DNA of 64,000 nucleotides from assembly GCA_018402385.1 (NCBI GenBank), contig JAGYJA010000010.1:62001-126000 (forward strand), in the 5' to 3' direction. Position numbers and translations under genes: made by a program. Shown here in pieces: positions 34,901 through 43,600 of this stretch; the first letter of the stretch is position 1; each line of letters starts with the position of its first letter. Below the pieces are notes generated by a model. That model searched no databases. It was not told where the DNA came from and saw only the letters and a program-made list of their open reading frames with translations. Source of the stretch: Flavobacteriaceae bacterium (GTDB lineage: Bacteria; Bacteroidota; Bacteroidia; Flavobacteriales; Flavobacteriaceae).

Positions 34901-35809
34901 TCCTGTACTATTACTTCTTTGCTTTTTTCCTTTTTTTGGAATTCCGGTTGAATAGTGATGTGGTTGATTCCAAAATCATCGAAGTAAAAGCTCTTCCAGC
35001 TCTAAAAGTAAACGATCAAATTCAGAAATTTTTACATCTTTATTAAATTCTAAATGTGCTTCAAGATGCACTTCATCCTCATTGAGTTGCCAAATGTGAA
35101 TGTGGTGGATACTTTTGATTCCGGGCAAGTTATTTACTTTCTTAGTAATTTCTTCAACCTTCACGTCTTGGGGTGTATAAAGCATCAAAACTTTAAAAGA
35201 TTTATTTAGTAAATCATATCCCACATAAATAAGATAGAAAGCGATAATTAAAGTCAAAACTGCGTCGATCCACCAAATTTCATAAAATTTCATCAACAAA
35301 CCACCAATTAACACAGCAACTGACGAACCTAAATCAGACAACATATGTAGGTAGGCTGATTTCATATTCATATTCTTATCAGAATCTTTTTTAAGCAATA
35401 GCATACTAAAACCATCAACAACAATCCCGAGTAATGCCATCCAAATAACAATATCGCTACCTATCTCTTGTGGCTCTATAAAACGTTGAATCGCTTCATA
35501 AATCAAATAGAAGGCAACAATTACAATGGTTGCTGAATTGATAAAAGCGGCCATAATTTCGGCGCGTTTATAACCAAAAGTACGTTTATAAGAAGCTTCT
35601 TTTCTTATAAGTTTATTAGCAAAATATGTTATTGATAATGAAATAACATCACTAAAGTTATGAAGGGTGTCTGAAATGAGTGCAAGGCTTCCTGAAATAA
35701 TTCCACCAATTAGCTGAGCTACTGTGAGAAGTAAGTTTAAAACAATTGAAAACAATACTCTGCTTCCCTTAACCTGAGAAGACTTATGCTGGTGATGGTC
35801 GTGGTTCAA
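34897..35809 (-). pseudogene. Cation diffusion facilitator (CDF) transporter with C-terminal frameshift
   Basis: Reading from ATG at 35809: 277 residues of a CDF zinc/cadmium transporter with an N-terminal His stretch (NHDHHQHK), six TM helices, metal-site motifs ALISDTLHNFSD and LHMLSDLGSS, and a cytoplasmic domain with IHHIHIWQLNEDEVHLEAHLE. The frame stops at 34976 right after LELEELLLR. In the +1 frame the expected family ending continues (FDDFGINHITIQPEF...IVQD) to a stop at 34897. One base was gained or lost near 34984-34994. The TM part is intact, so a truncated but active protein is possible; sequencing error is the alternative. Nine bases downstream of rpiB. Confidence 0.8.
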
Positions 35810-35818
35810 AATTGAAAA

Positions 35819-36250
35819 TTAATTACAAGCTATTTTATTTACTCGGTTTTGATGTCTTCCTCCTTCAAAAGATGTATCTAAAAAAGTTTTCACCATTTCA
35901 AGTGCCTGAGGCTTTGAAATAAACCGTGCAGGAAGACTTAAAATATTTGCATCATTATGAAGTCGAGCCAGCTCTGTTATTTCTTTTGTCCAACAAAGAG
36001 CAGAACGAACATTTTGATATTTGTTTGCGGTCATTGATGCACCGTTACCACTACCACAAATAATGATTCCAAAATCAACTTCATTATTTTCGACAGCTTT
36101 TGCTACAGGATGAACAAAATCGGGATAATCAACACTGGATTCTTCATCGGTTCCATGATTGATAACTTCAATGCCTTTTTCTTTTAACAAGTTTAAGATT
36201 GCAAATTTATATTCGGTTCCTGCGTGATCATTTCCAATGGCTATTTTCAT
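35819..36250 (-). CDS. rpiB: Ribose-5-phosphate isomerase B
   Basis: 143 residues. RpiB/LacAB fold: IGNDHAGTEYK, TDEESSVDYPDFVHPVAKAV, the active-site Cys in GIIICGSGNGASMTANK (phosphate-binding GSGNG), and NDANILSLPARF. Interconverts ribose-5-phosphate and ribulose-5-phosphate in the pentose phosphate pathway. First gene of a two-gene unit with the CDF transporter. A promoter element lies 48 bases upstream. Confidence 0.95.
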   Translation of the reverse strand: MKIAIGNDHAGTEYKFAILNLLKEKGIEVINHGTDEESSVDYPDFVHPVAKAVENNEVDFGIIICGSGNGASMTANKYQNVRSALCWTKEITELARLHNDANILSLPARFISKPQALEMVKTFLDTSFEGGRHQNRVNKIACN

Positions 36251-36800
36251 GATATTTTTAGCGTAAGCAGCTAGCTATTAAGTTAAATATTGATAAGACA
36301 AAAGTACAAAACCCTGCTTATTAACAACTAATAAATGGATTGTTAATTTCTATTTACAATAGCTTAATAATAAGGTGATTATTAGTTTATATAATTTGTT
36401 TATAATTACAGATTGAAAAAGAAAAAAAGTTCTTGCTTCTTAAAATAGAATTTTCAATATGCTTTTTTTTATTGTTTAACCTAAAAAAGAAATCCTATTT
36501 TCTTATAAAGTTATACGCATCAATTAAAGAGTTATAAACCACATTTTTAATTATAAATTATTAAAAAATTATAGTTAATATAGTTTATTGACAACTGTTC
36601 ATTTTTATTTTAAAATAGCTTATTTTCAATATATTTAAGGAAATTTAAGTTGTTTATAACAGGTTTAAAATTGGTCATAACTAAAAATCAAATCATATTT
36701 CTAAAAAGTTATACTACAAATTAACACACTATAATAGTCATCATTTTCTTTTTAAATTTTAAAATATAAAATAATAGATATATTATAGTTGTTGATAATC
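36251..36800. other. Gene-free AT-rich segment, candidate replication origin
   Basis: 550 bases with no ORF, much more AT-rich than its surroundings. It holds four exact TTATNAACA boxes: 36318-36326 (plus), 36397-36405, 36651-36659 and 36790-36798 (minus). Near matches are TTATACGCA at 36511-36519 and TTATAAACC at 36532-36540. These differ by one base from the general DnaA box TTATNCACA. Position between divergent units (rpiB and DUF2007 leftward, rnr rightward) and about 14 kb from two parS-like sites fits an origin region. dnaA is not adjacent, which is common in Bacteroidota. Confidence 0.45.
36299..36306 (-). promoter_or_regulatory. Promoter -7 element of rpiB
   Basis: TACTTTTG on the minus strand with a TTG (CAA at 36325-36327 on plus) 18 bases further up, matching the -33 TTG / -7 TAnnTTTG arrangement. 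Confidence 0.55.
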
Positions 36801-37040
36801 TTAAACAATATGAAGATCTTTATTGTGTTTTAAATCGTCTATAATTTGATGGACTTCTTCCAAATCATTTTCATGGACCATTAATCGAATTCCTCCAAGG
36901 GCATGAGAATGAAAAGGAAGCACACTTAACATAGTTTCATTTTGAAAAAAATGAGAAATTTCTTTTTGTTCAAGAATCAATCTTAATACAGCAAATTCGT
37001 GTGCATAGGTAAATATAGCAGCCACTACAAAATTTTTCAT
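36801..37040 (-). CDS. DUF2007 domain protein
   Basis: 79 residues. Matches the DUF2007 putative signal-transducing/PII-like small proteins: FTYAHEFAVLRLILEQKEISHFFQNE at the N-terminus and GGIRLMVHENDLEEVHQIIDDL at the end. Cytosolic ferredoxin-like fold expected. Divergent from rnr with 118 bases between. Function unknown. Confidence 0.85.
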   Translation of the reverse strand: MKNFVVAAIFTYAHEFAVLRLILEQKEISHFFQNETMLSVLPFHSHALGGIRLMVHENDLEEVHQIIDDLKHNKDLHIV

Positions 37041-37158
37041 CTCTCAAAATTAAATTTTAAAAATAGATTGGTTTTTACTAAGATACTAAATCTTTAGTGT
37101 GAGAATGAGATACTTTCACAAATATGACGTAATTTTAACATCTAAAAAAAAACAATGC

Positions 37159-39360
37159 ATGTCTGCAAAAAAGAAAAGAAAACATTCCTCAAATAAGATT
37201 CCCAATCTCTCAGAAAGTATCTTAAAAATACTTCTTTTAAATCCCACAAATACCTTTAATTACAAACAAATTGGCGCTAAACTTGGCGTAGATGATGCTA
37301 GTAGTAGAAATCAAATTATAAAAAAATTAAAAGATCTTCAGGGAAAAGAACAAATAGAAGAAATTGAACGAGGAAAATACCGCATTAAAAAAGGCAACCA
37401 ATACCACACAGGAAGACTAGACATGACCGCCAGAGGACAAGGTTATGTGATTGTAGAAGGTCTGGAAGATGATGTATTTATAACCAATAAAAATATAAAC
37501 AAAGCCTTACACGGAGATGAAGTTGAAGTCTATATTTTTAAACGTAGAAAAAACGCCAAACTCGAAGGAGAAATAACAAGTATCATTAAAAGAAATAAAA
37601 CAGAATTTGTGGGGGTCATCGACATCCAGAAAAATTTTGCATTTGTAGCGACTTCAGATGGAAAAATGTACACTGATATTTTTATTTCAAAAGACAACAT
37701 TGGTGAAGCTCAACAAGGCGATAAAGTTTTAGTAAGAATGGATGAATGGCCTGAGAAGGCAGATTCACCTTTTGGTACCGTAATAAAAGTGCTTGGAAAA
37801 CCGGGAGAACACAATACAGAAATCCACTCCATCCTTGCACAATATGGACTGCCTTATGATTTTCCTCCAGAAGTTGAAGCTTTCGCTGAAAACATTGACA
37901 CAAAAATAAATACAGATGAAATAAAAAAACGCAGGGATATGCGTGAAGTACTTACTTTCACAATTGATCCCGCAGACGCAAAAGATTTTGATGATGCATT
38001 AAGCTTTCAGGTGCTGGAAAATGGAAATTATGAAATTGGGATTCACATTGCAGATGTGTCTCATTATTTACAACCCGATACCATTTTAGACGATGAAGCT
38101 TATGAACGTGCCACCTCAGTTTATCTGGTGGATAGAGTGGTGCCAATGCTACCAGAAGTGTTATCAAATTTTGCTTGTTCGCTAAGACCAAATGAAGAAA
38201 AGTTTACTTTTTCTGCGGTTTTTGAAATCAATGAAAAAGCTGAAGTTAGAAAAAATTGGTTTGGAAGAACAGTCACATACAGTGATGCCCGTTTTGCTTA
38301 TGAAGAAGCACAACAAATCATAGAAACCGGAAAAGGAGAAATGCCTGCAGAAATTTCGCTCAGTGGCGAAACCTATCACGTAAAGGAAAATATTGTTGAT
38401 GCTATAAAAACGCTCAACAAACTTGCTAAAACCATGCGCAGAAAACGTATGCAAAACGGTGCCATCTCCTTTGATAAAGTGGAAGTAAAATTTATCTTAG
38501 ACAAAGAGAATAACCCCGAAGGCGTTTTCTTTAAAGAAAGTAAAGAAGCCAATCACCTCATAGAAGAATTCATGTTACTTGCTAATAAAAAAGTAGCTGA
38601 ATTCATAGGAAAACAAAACCCAAAAAAGACTTTTATTTATCGAATACATGACGAGCCTAATGATGAAAAATTAGCCGCCCTGGGTAATATTATCAAGCAG
38701 TTTGGGTACAAAATCAATACCCGAGACAGAAAAACTACAAACTCTTCTTTAAATAAACTTTTAGTAGATGTAAAAGGAAAAAAAGAACAAAACCTGATTG
38801 ATACCCTTGCAATTAGAACGATGAGTAAGGCAGAATATTCCACACACAATATTGGTCATTATGGACTTGCTTTTGATTATTACTCACATTTTACTTCGCC
38901 TATTCGGCGTTATCCAGACGTAATGGTGCACCGTCTTCTTCAAATGTATCTTGATGGAAATCCATCACAAAAAGAAGAAGTTTATGAAGAAAAGTGCCGT
39001 CATTCCAGTGACATGGAAAGCCTGGCGACCAATGCAGAAAGAGACAGCATCAAGTACATGCAGGTAAAATATATGGTGGATCATAAAGATGAAAAATTTT
39101 TAGGAGTCATCTCTGGAGTAACAGAATGGGGTATTTATGTTGAAATCATTGAAAATAAATGTGAAGGAATGGTGAGTTTACGAGAACTTAGAGACGATCA
39201 TTACACCTTTGATAGAGAAGAATATGCTGTTGTTGGTAGTAAAACTAAAAAAGTTTATCAGCTTGGTGATGAGGTATATGTAAAAGTAAAACAAGCCGAC
39301 TTGGTTAAAAAACAACTTGATTTTACACTCATTGGAAGCAAGCAGGAGGTAGATAATTAA
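37159..39360 (+). CDS. rnr: Ribonuclease R
   Basis: 733 residues from the ATG at 37159; the open frame runs back to a GTG at 37099, but the added residues are not family-like. Order: winged-helix N-terminus (about 15-70), cold-shock OB domains (about 75-230), RNB catalytic domain (about 240-590) with DPADAKDFDDAL holding the catalytic Asp residues and HYGLAFDYYSHFTSPIRRYPD, and S1 domain (about 630-715: EKFLGVISGVTEWGIYVEI). A processive 3'-5' exoribonuclease that degrades structured RNA. Single gene. Confidence 0.96.
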   Translation: MSAKKKRKHSSNKIPNLSESILKILLLNPTNTFNYKQIGAKLGVDDASSRNQIIKKLKDLQGKEQIEEIERGKYRIKKGNQYHTGRLDMTARGQGYVIVEGLEDDVFITNKNINKALHGDEVEVYIFKRRKNAKLEGEITSIIKRNKTEFVGVIDIQKNFAFVATSDGKMYTDIFISKDNIGEAQQGDKVLVRMDEWPEKADSPFGTVIKVLGKPGEHNTEIHSILAQYGLPYDFPPEVEAFAENIDTKINTDEIKKRRDMREVLTFTIDPADAKDFDDALSFQVLENGNYEIGIHIADVSHYLQPDTILDDEAYERATSVYLVDRVVPMLPEVLSNFACSLRPNEEKFTFSAVFEINEKAEVRKNWFGRTVTYSDARFAYEEAQQIIETGKGEMPAEISLSGETYHVKENIVDAIKTLNKLAKTMRRKRMQNGAISFDKVEVKFILDKENNPEGVFFKESKEANHLIEEFMLLANKKVAEFIGKQNPKKTFIYRIHDEPNDEKLAALGNIIKQFGYKINTRDRKTTNSSLNKLLVDVKGKKEQNLIDTLAIRTMSKAEYSTHNIGHYGLAFDYYSHFTSPIRRYPDVMVHRLLQMYLDGNPSQKEEVYEEKCRHSSDMESLATNAERDSIKYMQVKYMVDHKDEKFLGVISGVTEWGIYVEIIENKCEGMVSLRELRDDHYTFDREEYAVVGSKTKKVYQLGDEVYVKVKQADLVKKQLDFTLIGSKQEVDN

Positions 39361-39388
39361 AATTATTTTTATGTCAAACAAGAATATG

Positions 39389-39396
39389 TAGTTTTG
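39389..39396 (+). promoter_or_regulatory. Promoter -7 element of the LysE-family gene
   Basis: TAGTTTTG, 19 bases upstream of the ATG; fits TAnnTTTG. Confidence 0.5.
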
Positions 39397-39415
39397 TTTA
39401 ACAGCATTTAAAACC

Positions 39416-40102
39416 ATGATTGAAGATTTACTCACAGCAATTCCTTTAGGTTTTTTTCTTGCTTTTTTAATTGGCCCTGTTTTTTTTGTCCTTCTTGAAA
39501 CCAGTGCCGTCAAAGGAGCAAGAGCAGCAATTGCATTAGATCTGGGAGTTGTTTTTGCAGATATTGTTTTTATTTTGATTGCTTATTTTAGCACCAATCA
39601 GCTTTTAGAAAAAATTAAAGATGATCCTGCGTTATATATTTTTGGAGGCGCTCTTTTTGTAACTTATGGGATAATCTCGCTTATAAAAAACAAGAAAAGT
39701 TATCTCAACCGTGAAGACCCCACAATCCTCGTAATTAAAAAGAATAATTACATAGAATTATTCATCAAAGGATTTTTCTTAAACTTCATTAACATTGGTG
39801 TTTTAGGTTTTTGGCTGGGTGTTTTGATTGTATTTGGCCCTCAACTTGACATGGAAACTAAGCGTATCACTTTCTTCTTTGGGTCCATACTGGGTACTTA
39901 CTTATTTATCGATATTTTTAAAATTCTTGCCGCAAAAAAACTCAACAAAAAGTTAACTCCTTTTCGCATTTACAAGGTAAAACGCATTATAAGCATCATC
40001 ATCATTATTTCAGGAGGTGTTTTATTGGTAAAAGGTATTTTTCCGAAGCAAATTAACGGAACCATTGAAGATCAGATTGAGAGAAGGATACCAACTATTT
40101 AA
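39416..40102 (+). CDS. LysE family amino-acid exporter
   Basis: 228 residues with six predicted TM helices. The LysE/RhtB signature is at the N-terminus: LTAIPLGFFLAFLIGPVFFVLLETSAVKGARAAIALDLGVVFAD. A charged loop (about 90-115) separates the two helix triplets, and KGFFLNFINIGVLGFWLGVL marks the second repeat. Exports amino acids or related metabolites; substrate not inferable. Monocistronic with its own promoter, ending near the terminator before tRNA-Cys. Confidence 0.9.
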   Translation: MIEDLLTAIPLGFFLAFLIGPVFFVLLETSAVKGARAAIALDLGVVFADIVFILIAYFSTNQLLEKIKDDPALYIFGGALFVTYGIISLIKNKKSYLNREDPTILVIKKNNYIELFIKGFFLNFINIGVLGFWLGVLIVFGPQLDMETKRITFFFGSILGTYLFIDIFKILAAKKLNKKLTPFRIYKVKRIISIIIIISGGVLLVKGIFPKQINGTIEDQIERRIPTI

Positions 40103-40158
40103 AAACTTTTTAAGACCATCTTGCACCTCGCAGTTTCACGGGAACCGGTATAAAAAAA

Positions 40159-40184
40159 ACCTCCTCATATTTTTATGAAGAGGT
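40159..40184. terminator. Hairpin between the LysE gene and tRNA-Cys
   Basis: ACCTC.TCATA pairs with TATGA.GAGGT around a short T loop, and the plus-strand left side is preceded by eight A, i.e. a U tract for minus-strand transcripts. Best read as the terminator of tRNA-Cys. Confidence 0.75.
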
Positions 40185-40195
40185 ATTTACTTTTG

Positions 40196-40266
40196 AGGCA
40201 TCGTCCGGATTCGAACCGGAGTAAACGGTTTTGCAGACCGGCGCCTAGCCACTCGGCCACGATGCC
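40196..40266 (-). tRNA. tRNA-Cys (GCA)
   Basis: 71-base cloverleaf on the minus strand: acceptor GGCATCG/CGATGCC, D-arm GCCGAGTGGCTAGGC, anticodon loop CTGCAAA (GCA), T-arm CCGGTTCGAATCCGG. The discriminator is T, the identity base of tRNA-Cys. CCA is not encoded. Confidence 0.97.
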
Positions 40267-40269
40267 CTA

Positions 40270-40287
40270 TACCCGCGAAGGCGGGTA
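40270..40287. repeat. Palindromic repeat, TACCCGC/GCGGGTA type
   Basis: TACCCGC, GAAG, GCGGGTA, followed by TCTCATAAT. A close relative (TTCCCGC, GCAG, GCGGGAA, then TCTTGTAAT) is at 46792-46813 inside the gltX reading frame, so this is a dispersed short repeat family. Confidence 0.75.
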
Positions 40288-40364
40288 TCTCATAATCCAT
40301 AGTTCAGAATTAGAGTTTGCAAATGTAAAAAAATTTAATTTCAATTACTATCTAAATGATTGAT

Positions 40365-40721
40365 TTAGCGTTTCGCTTTCATTGACACAATAACTTCTGC
40401 AACATTTCCACCAATAGGAGGATTCACCTTAGAAACCTGAACCTTGATTTCATTCACAAGTAAAAGTTCTTTAAATATTCTGTTAATAATGCGCTTACCC
40501 ACATGCTCCAATAGTTTTGACCTTTTAGCCATTTCCTCTTTGACAATTCTGTTTAAATGAACATAATCAACAGTATCTTTCAGGCTGTCAGTGTTAGAGG
40601 CTTCGGCCAGACTCGCTTTTACTTTTAAATCCACAAGATAATCAGATCCAATTTTTTCTTCCTCAACTAAACAGCCGTGATAAGCATAAACCTTTATTTG
40701 CTTTAATCTTATACTTCCCAA
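40365..40721 (-). CDS. folB: Dihydroneopterin aldolase
   Basis: 118 residues. FolB T-fold: IRLKQIKVYAYHGCLVEEEKIGSDYLVDLKV, with the substrate-binding HG..EE, and DTVDYVHLNRIVKEEM, LLEHVGKRIINRIF (active-site Lys), VSKVNPPIGGNVAEV. Converts dihydroneopterin to hydroxymethyl-dihydropterin and glycolaldehyde in folate synthesis. Divergent from glnS. Confidence 0.94.
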   Translation of the reverse strand: MGSIRLKQIKVYAYHGCLVEEEKIGSDYLVDLKVKASLAEASNTDSLKDTVDYVHLNRIVKEEMAKRSKLLEHVGKRIINRIFKELLLVNEIKVQVSKVNPPIGGNVAEVIVSMKAKR

Positions 40722-40743
40722 AACTAAAAAATTATATATCTAA

Positions 40744-40751
40744 CAAAGATA
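40744..40751 (-). promoter_or_regulatory. Promoter -7 element of folB
   Basis: TATCTTTG on the minus strand, 22 bases before the ATG; fits TAnnTTTG. Confidence 0.55.
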
Positions 40752-40794
40752 TAACTTGTCACGAGTAAGCAACAACTTAAAACCATAATTTTAA

Positions 40795-40802
40795 TACCTT
40801 TG
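40795..40802 (+). promoter_or_regulatory. Promoter -7 element of glnS
   Basis: TACCTTTG, 17 bases before the chosen ATG at 40820; this also rules out the earlier TTG-type start at 40802, which lies within the promoter. Confidence 0.55.
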
Positions 40803-40819
40803 TGCTTCAAAATTCAACT

Positions 40820-42499
40820 ATGTCAACAGAAGAAAAATCACTCAATTTTATTGAGCACATTATAGAAGATGATTTAAAAGCAGGCTTTCCAAACAACAGC
40901 TTGCGTTTTCGCTTTCCGCCAGAGCCTAATGGATACTTACACCTAGGGCACGCCACTTCAATTTGTCTCAATTTTGGTTTGGGCTTAAAATACAATGCGC
41001 CTGTTAACCTGCGTTTTGATGATACAAATCCCGCAAAAGAAGAGCAGGAATATGTAGATGCTATTAAAAGAGATGTTGAGTGGTTGGGCTACAAGTGGGA
41101 TAAAGAGTGCTATGCTTCAGATTATTTTCAGGAATTGTATAACTGGGCCATTCAAATGATTAAAAACGGCAAGGCTTATGTTGACTCCCAGACATCACAA
41201 GAAATTGCAGAACAAAAAGGGACACCCACACAACCCGGTAAGGACAGCCCTTTCAGAAATCGCAGTGTAGAGGAGAATTTATCCCTTTTTGAAAAAATGA
41301 AAAATGGCGATGTGAAGGAAGGTGAGCACGTGTTAAGAGCAAAAATAGATATGACGGCTACCAATATGTTGATGCGTGACCCCGTTATGTACCGCGTACT
41401 TCACAAACATCATCACCGCACAGCAGATAAATGGAAAATTTACCCAATGTATGATTGGGCACATGGCGAAAGCGATTATGTAGAACAAGTTTCTCATTCA
41501 CTTTGTACACTTGAATTTCTTCCCCACAGAGAGCTTTATGATTGGTTTTTAGACCAAATTATAGACCCAAACAAGGTTAGACCCAAACAACGTGAGTTTG
41601 CCCGCAGAAACGTAAGTCACACGGTTGTGAGTAAACGAAAACTCCTCAAACTGGTTGAAGAGGGTGTGGTTTCAGGATGGGATGACCCCAGAATGCCCAC
41701 CATTTCTGGTCTAAGACGAAGAGGATACACACCTGCATCCATCAGAAATTTTGCAGACAGTATTGGTATTGCAAAAAGAGACAACTTGGTTGATGTTTCT
41801 CATTTGGAATTTTGCGTAAGAGAAGACCTTAACAAAGTAGCGCCCCGCGTAATGGCCGTTCTTGATCCCGTAAAACTTGTTATTACAAATTATCCTGAAG
41901 ATAAAGAAGAGTGGCTTGATGCCGAAAACAACCCTGAGGATGAAAGTGCAGGAAACAGACAAGTCCCTTTTTCGCGTGAGCTATATATCGAAAGGGAAGA
42001 CTTTAAAGAAGAAGCCAACCGAAAATTCTTTAGGCTAACCATCGGGAAAGAAGTGCGACTTAAAAATGGGTATATTATTCAGGGGGAAAGCGTCGTTAAA
42101 GACGCAGATGGGAACATTACAGAAATCCATTGTTCTTATGACCCCGATACCCGAAGCGGAAGTGGCACAGAAGCGTCACAACGCAAAGTAAAGGGCACAC
42201 TTCATTGGGTTTCCATACAACACGCCATTCCGGCAGAAATAAGAGTTTATGACCGTCTTTTCCTAGTGGATTCACCAGATACAGACAAGGAAAAAGATTT
42301 TATGGAATTTATAAACCCAGACTCCCTCCATTTGACAACAGGGTATCTGGAACCCTCTTTAAAAGATTCCGCGCCCGAAGAAGTATTTCAGTTTCAACGC
42401 ATTGGCTATTTTGCAGTTGACAAAGAGAGTAATCAAAGCAAACTTGTTTTTAATAAAACTGTAGGATTGCGTGATTCTTGGGGGTCAAAAGGGAATTGA
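40820..42499 (+). CDS. glnS: Glutaminyl-tRNA synthetase
   Basis: 559 residues. Class I synthetase: RFPPEPNGYLHLGHATSI with the HIGH-type motif (HLGH), RFDDTNPAKEEQEYV, and the KMSKS-type VVSKRKL followed by the C-terminal beta-barrel anticodon-binding domains (about 345-550). The GlnRS-specific YPMYDWAHGESDYVEQ, SHSLCTLEF is present, separating it from GluRS (a separate gltX is at 45298). Charges tRNA-Gln directly, so transamidation is not needed for Gln. Monocistronic. Confidence 0.96.
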   Translation: MSTEEKSLNFIEHIIEDDLKAGFPNNSLRFRFPPEPNGYLHLGHATSICLNFGLGLKYNAPVNLRFDDTNPAKEEQEYVDAIKRDVEWLGYKWDKECYASDYFQELYNWAIQMIKNGKAYVDSQTSQEIAEQKGTPTQPGKDSPFRNRSVEENLSLFEKMKNGDVKEGEHVLRAKIDMTATNMLMRDPVMYRVLHKHHHRTADKWKIYPMYDWAHGESDYVEQVSHSLCTLEFLPHRELYDWFLDQIIDPNKVRPKQREFARRNVSHTVVSKRKLLKLVEEGVVSGWDDPRMPTISGLRRRGYTPASIRNFADSIGIAKRDNLVDVSHLEFCVREDLNKVAPRVMAVLDPVKLVITNYPEDKEEWLDAENNPEDESAGNRQVPFSRELYIEREDFKEEANRKFFRLTIGKEVRLKNGYIIQGESVVKDADGNITEIHCSYDPDTRSGSGTEASQRKVKGTLHWVSIQHAIPAEIRVYDRLFLVDSPDTDKEKDFMEFINPDSLHLTTGYLEPSLKDSAPEEVFQFQRIGYFAVDKESNQSKLVFNKTVGLRDSWGSKGN

Positions 42500-42617
42500 T
42501 TTTGTTAAATTTTTAAGATTAGTTCAAAAATTATTAACCGGTTATTAACAATGATGCGGCATTATTCTTCGTATCTTGTGTTATAATTAAATTAATAACA
42601 TTTAAAAATTTACAACT

Positions 42618-42950
42618 ATGTCAAATAACACAGGCCAAACACTCTTAGCACTATTAACCGGAGCAGCAATTGGTGCCGGAATAGGAATTCTTTATGCCCC
42701 AGAAAAAGGATCAAAAACAAGAGACAACATTAGCAAGGGAGCAAAAAAAGCTCAAAAAGAACTCACTAAGAAATTAGAAGACACAACAAAAGCATTGGGA
42801 AAAAAGGCTAGCGTTGCCAGATTGAGTTTTGAAGAAAAACTTGAAGACACAATTTCTAATGCAAGCTATAAAGCTGATGATGTTTTGAAAGCCTTGGAAG
42901 AAAAACTAGAGGAATTGAGAAAACAAAACTCAAAACTTCAGAAGAAATAA
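42618..42950 (+). CDS. YtxH domain protein
   Basis: 110 residues. N-terminal hydrophobic Gly/Ala segment LLALLTGAAIGAGIGILYAPEKGSKTR (TM plus the YtxH APxxG motif), followed by a long Lys/Glu-rich coiled coil. YtxH-type proteins are membrane-anchored and induced in general stress. First of three close genes with the holin-like protein and the 74-residue protein. Confidence 0.85.
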   Translation: MSNNTGQTLLALLTGAAIGAGIGILYAPEKGSKTRDNISKGAKKAQKELTKKLEDTTKALGKKASVARLSFEEKLEDTISNASYKADDVLKALEEKLEELRKQNSKLQKK

Positions 42951-42988
42951 GCCATAAAAGCAACTAGTACTAACCAAAATTAAATACT

Positions 42989-43336
42989 GTGTTTGAAAAA
43001 CTAACTGATAACGTAGAAGATGTTCAAGAAAATCTGGAGTCCTACATCAAAAACTCGATAGATTACCATTCCCTTAAAATTTATAAGAAAACAACGAAGC
43101 TTTTAATATCAGTATTCAGACTTTCGATATTGGGCGGTATTGCTCTTTTGTTTCTGTTTTTTCTTTCCTTTGGTGCAGCTTATCTAATTGGTGAAAACAT
43201 TGGAAACATTGGCACCGGATTTTTCATTGTAGCGGGATTCTATGTTTGTATTTTTATTTTGGTTGCTATTTTTGGAAAGAAACAAGTGGAAAAAATTATT
43301 TTAAATAGCACATCAAAATACTTTTTCAATGACTAA
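42989..43336 (+). CDS. Phage holin / superfamily III-like membrane protein
   Basis: 115 residues from GTG. An amphipathic N-terminal helix (about 1-40) is followed by two TM helices (about 47-70, 76-99) linked by a GENIGNIGTG turn, the layout of the DUF1469/Actinobacterial holin-X group that is widespread outside phages. Forms a unit with the YtxH gene (38 bases before) and the downstream gene (8-base overlap). No phage genes around, so a stress-envelope role is more likely than lysis. Confidence 0.7.
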   Translation: MFEKLTDNVEDVQENLESYIKNSIDYHSLKIYKKTTKLLISVFRLSILGGIALLFLFFLSFGAAYLIGENIGNIGTGFFIVAGFYVCIFILVAIFGKKQVEKIILNSTSKYFFND

Positions 43337-43553
43337 AATTAAAACATATAACTCATTTAGCGAAATCGATAGAGAACTTGAAATTTATAAACTTCAGGCG
43401 CAGATTGACAAAGAGAAAATCAAACAGAATGTAGCTTTTATAAAAGACGCTGTTTCACCGACAAACCTGGCATTGGATTTTGGCTTGTCTGTGGTAAGGA
43501 AAATTCTTTATGGAAGGGTACTTCACAAATTACTTCCTTTTGGAAGAAAATAA
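43329..43553 (+). CDS. Small conserved-type hypothetical protein, third gene of the stress operon
   Basis: 74 residues, basic and helical, with a coiled-coil first half (SFSEIDRELEIYKLQAQIDKEKIKQN) and an amphipathic second half (GLSVVRKILYGRVLHKLL). Starts inside the end of the holin-like gene (8-base overlap), so translationally coupled. No domain recognised; small proteins of this kind regularly follow YtxH/holin pairs in Flavobacteriia, from memory. A terminator follows directly. Confidence 0.72.
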   Translation: MTKIKTYNSFSEIDRELEIYKLQAQIDKEKIKQNVAFIKDAVSPTNLALDFGLSVVRKILYGRVLHKLLPFGRK

Positions 43554-43580
43554 AAAAAGCCCGAATTTTCGGGCTTTTTT
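43553..43580. terminator. Intrinsic terminator after the YtxH operon
   Basis: AAAAAAGCCCGAA pairs with TTTTCGGGCTTTTTT, effectively symmetric, so it can also end the SPFH gene transcribed from the other side. Confidence 0.93.
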
Positions 43581-43600
43581 GTTTTAACAAATTTTTTGTC

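Noticed and set aside
42989..43336. Holin-like gene as evidence of a prophage
   Set aside because: No other phage genes nearby; it belongs to a YtxH stress-type operon.
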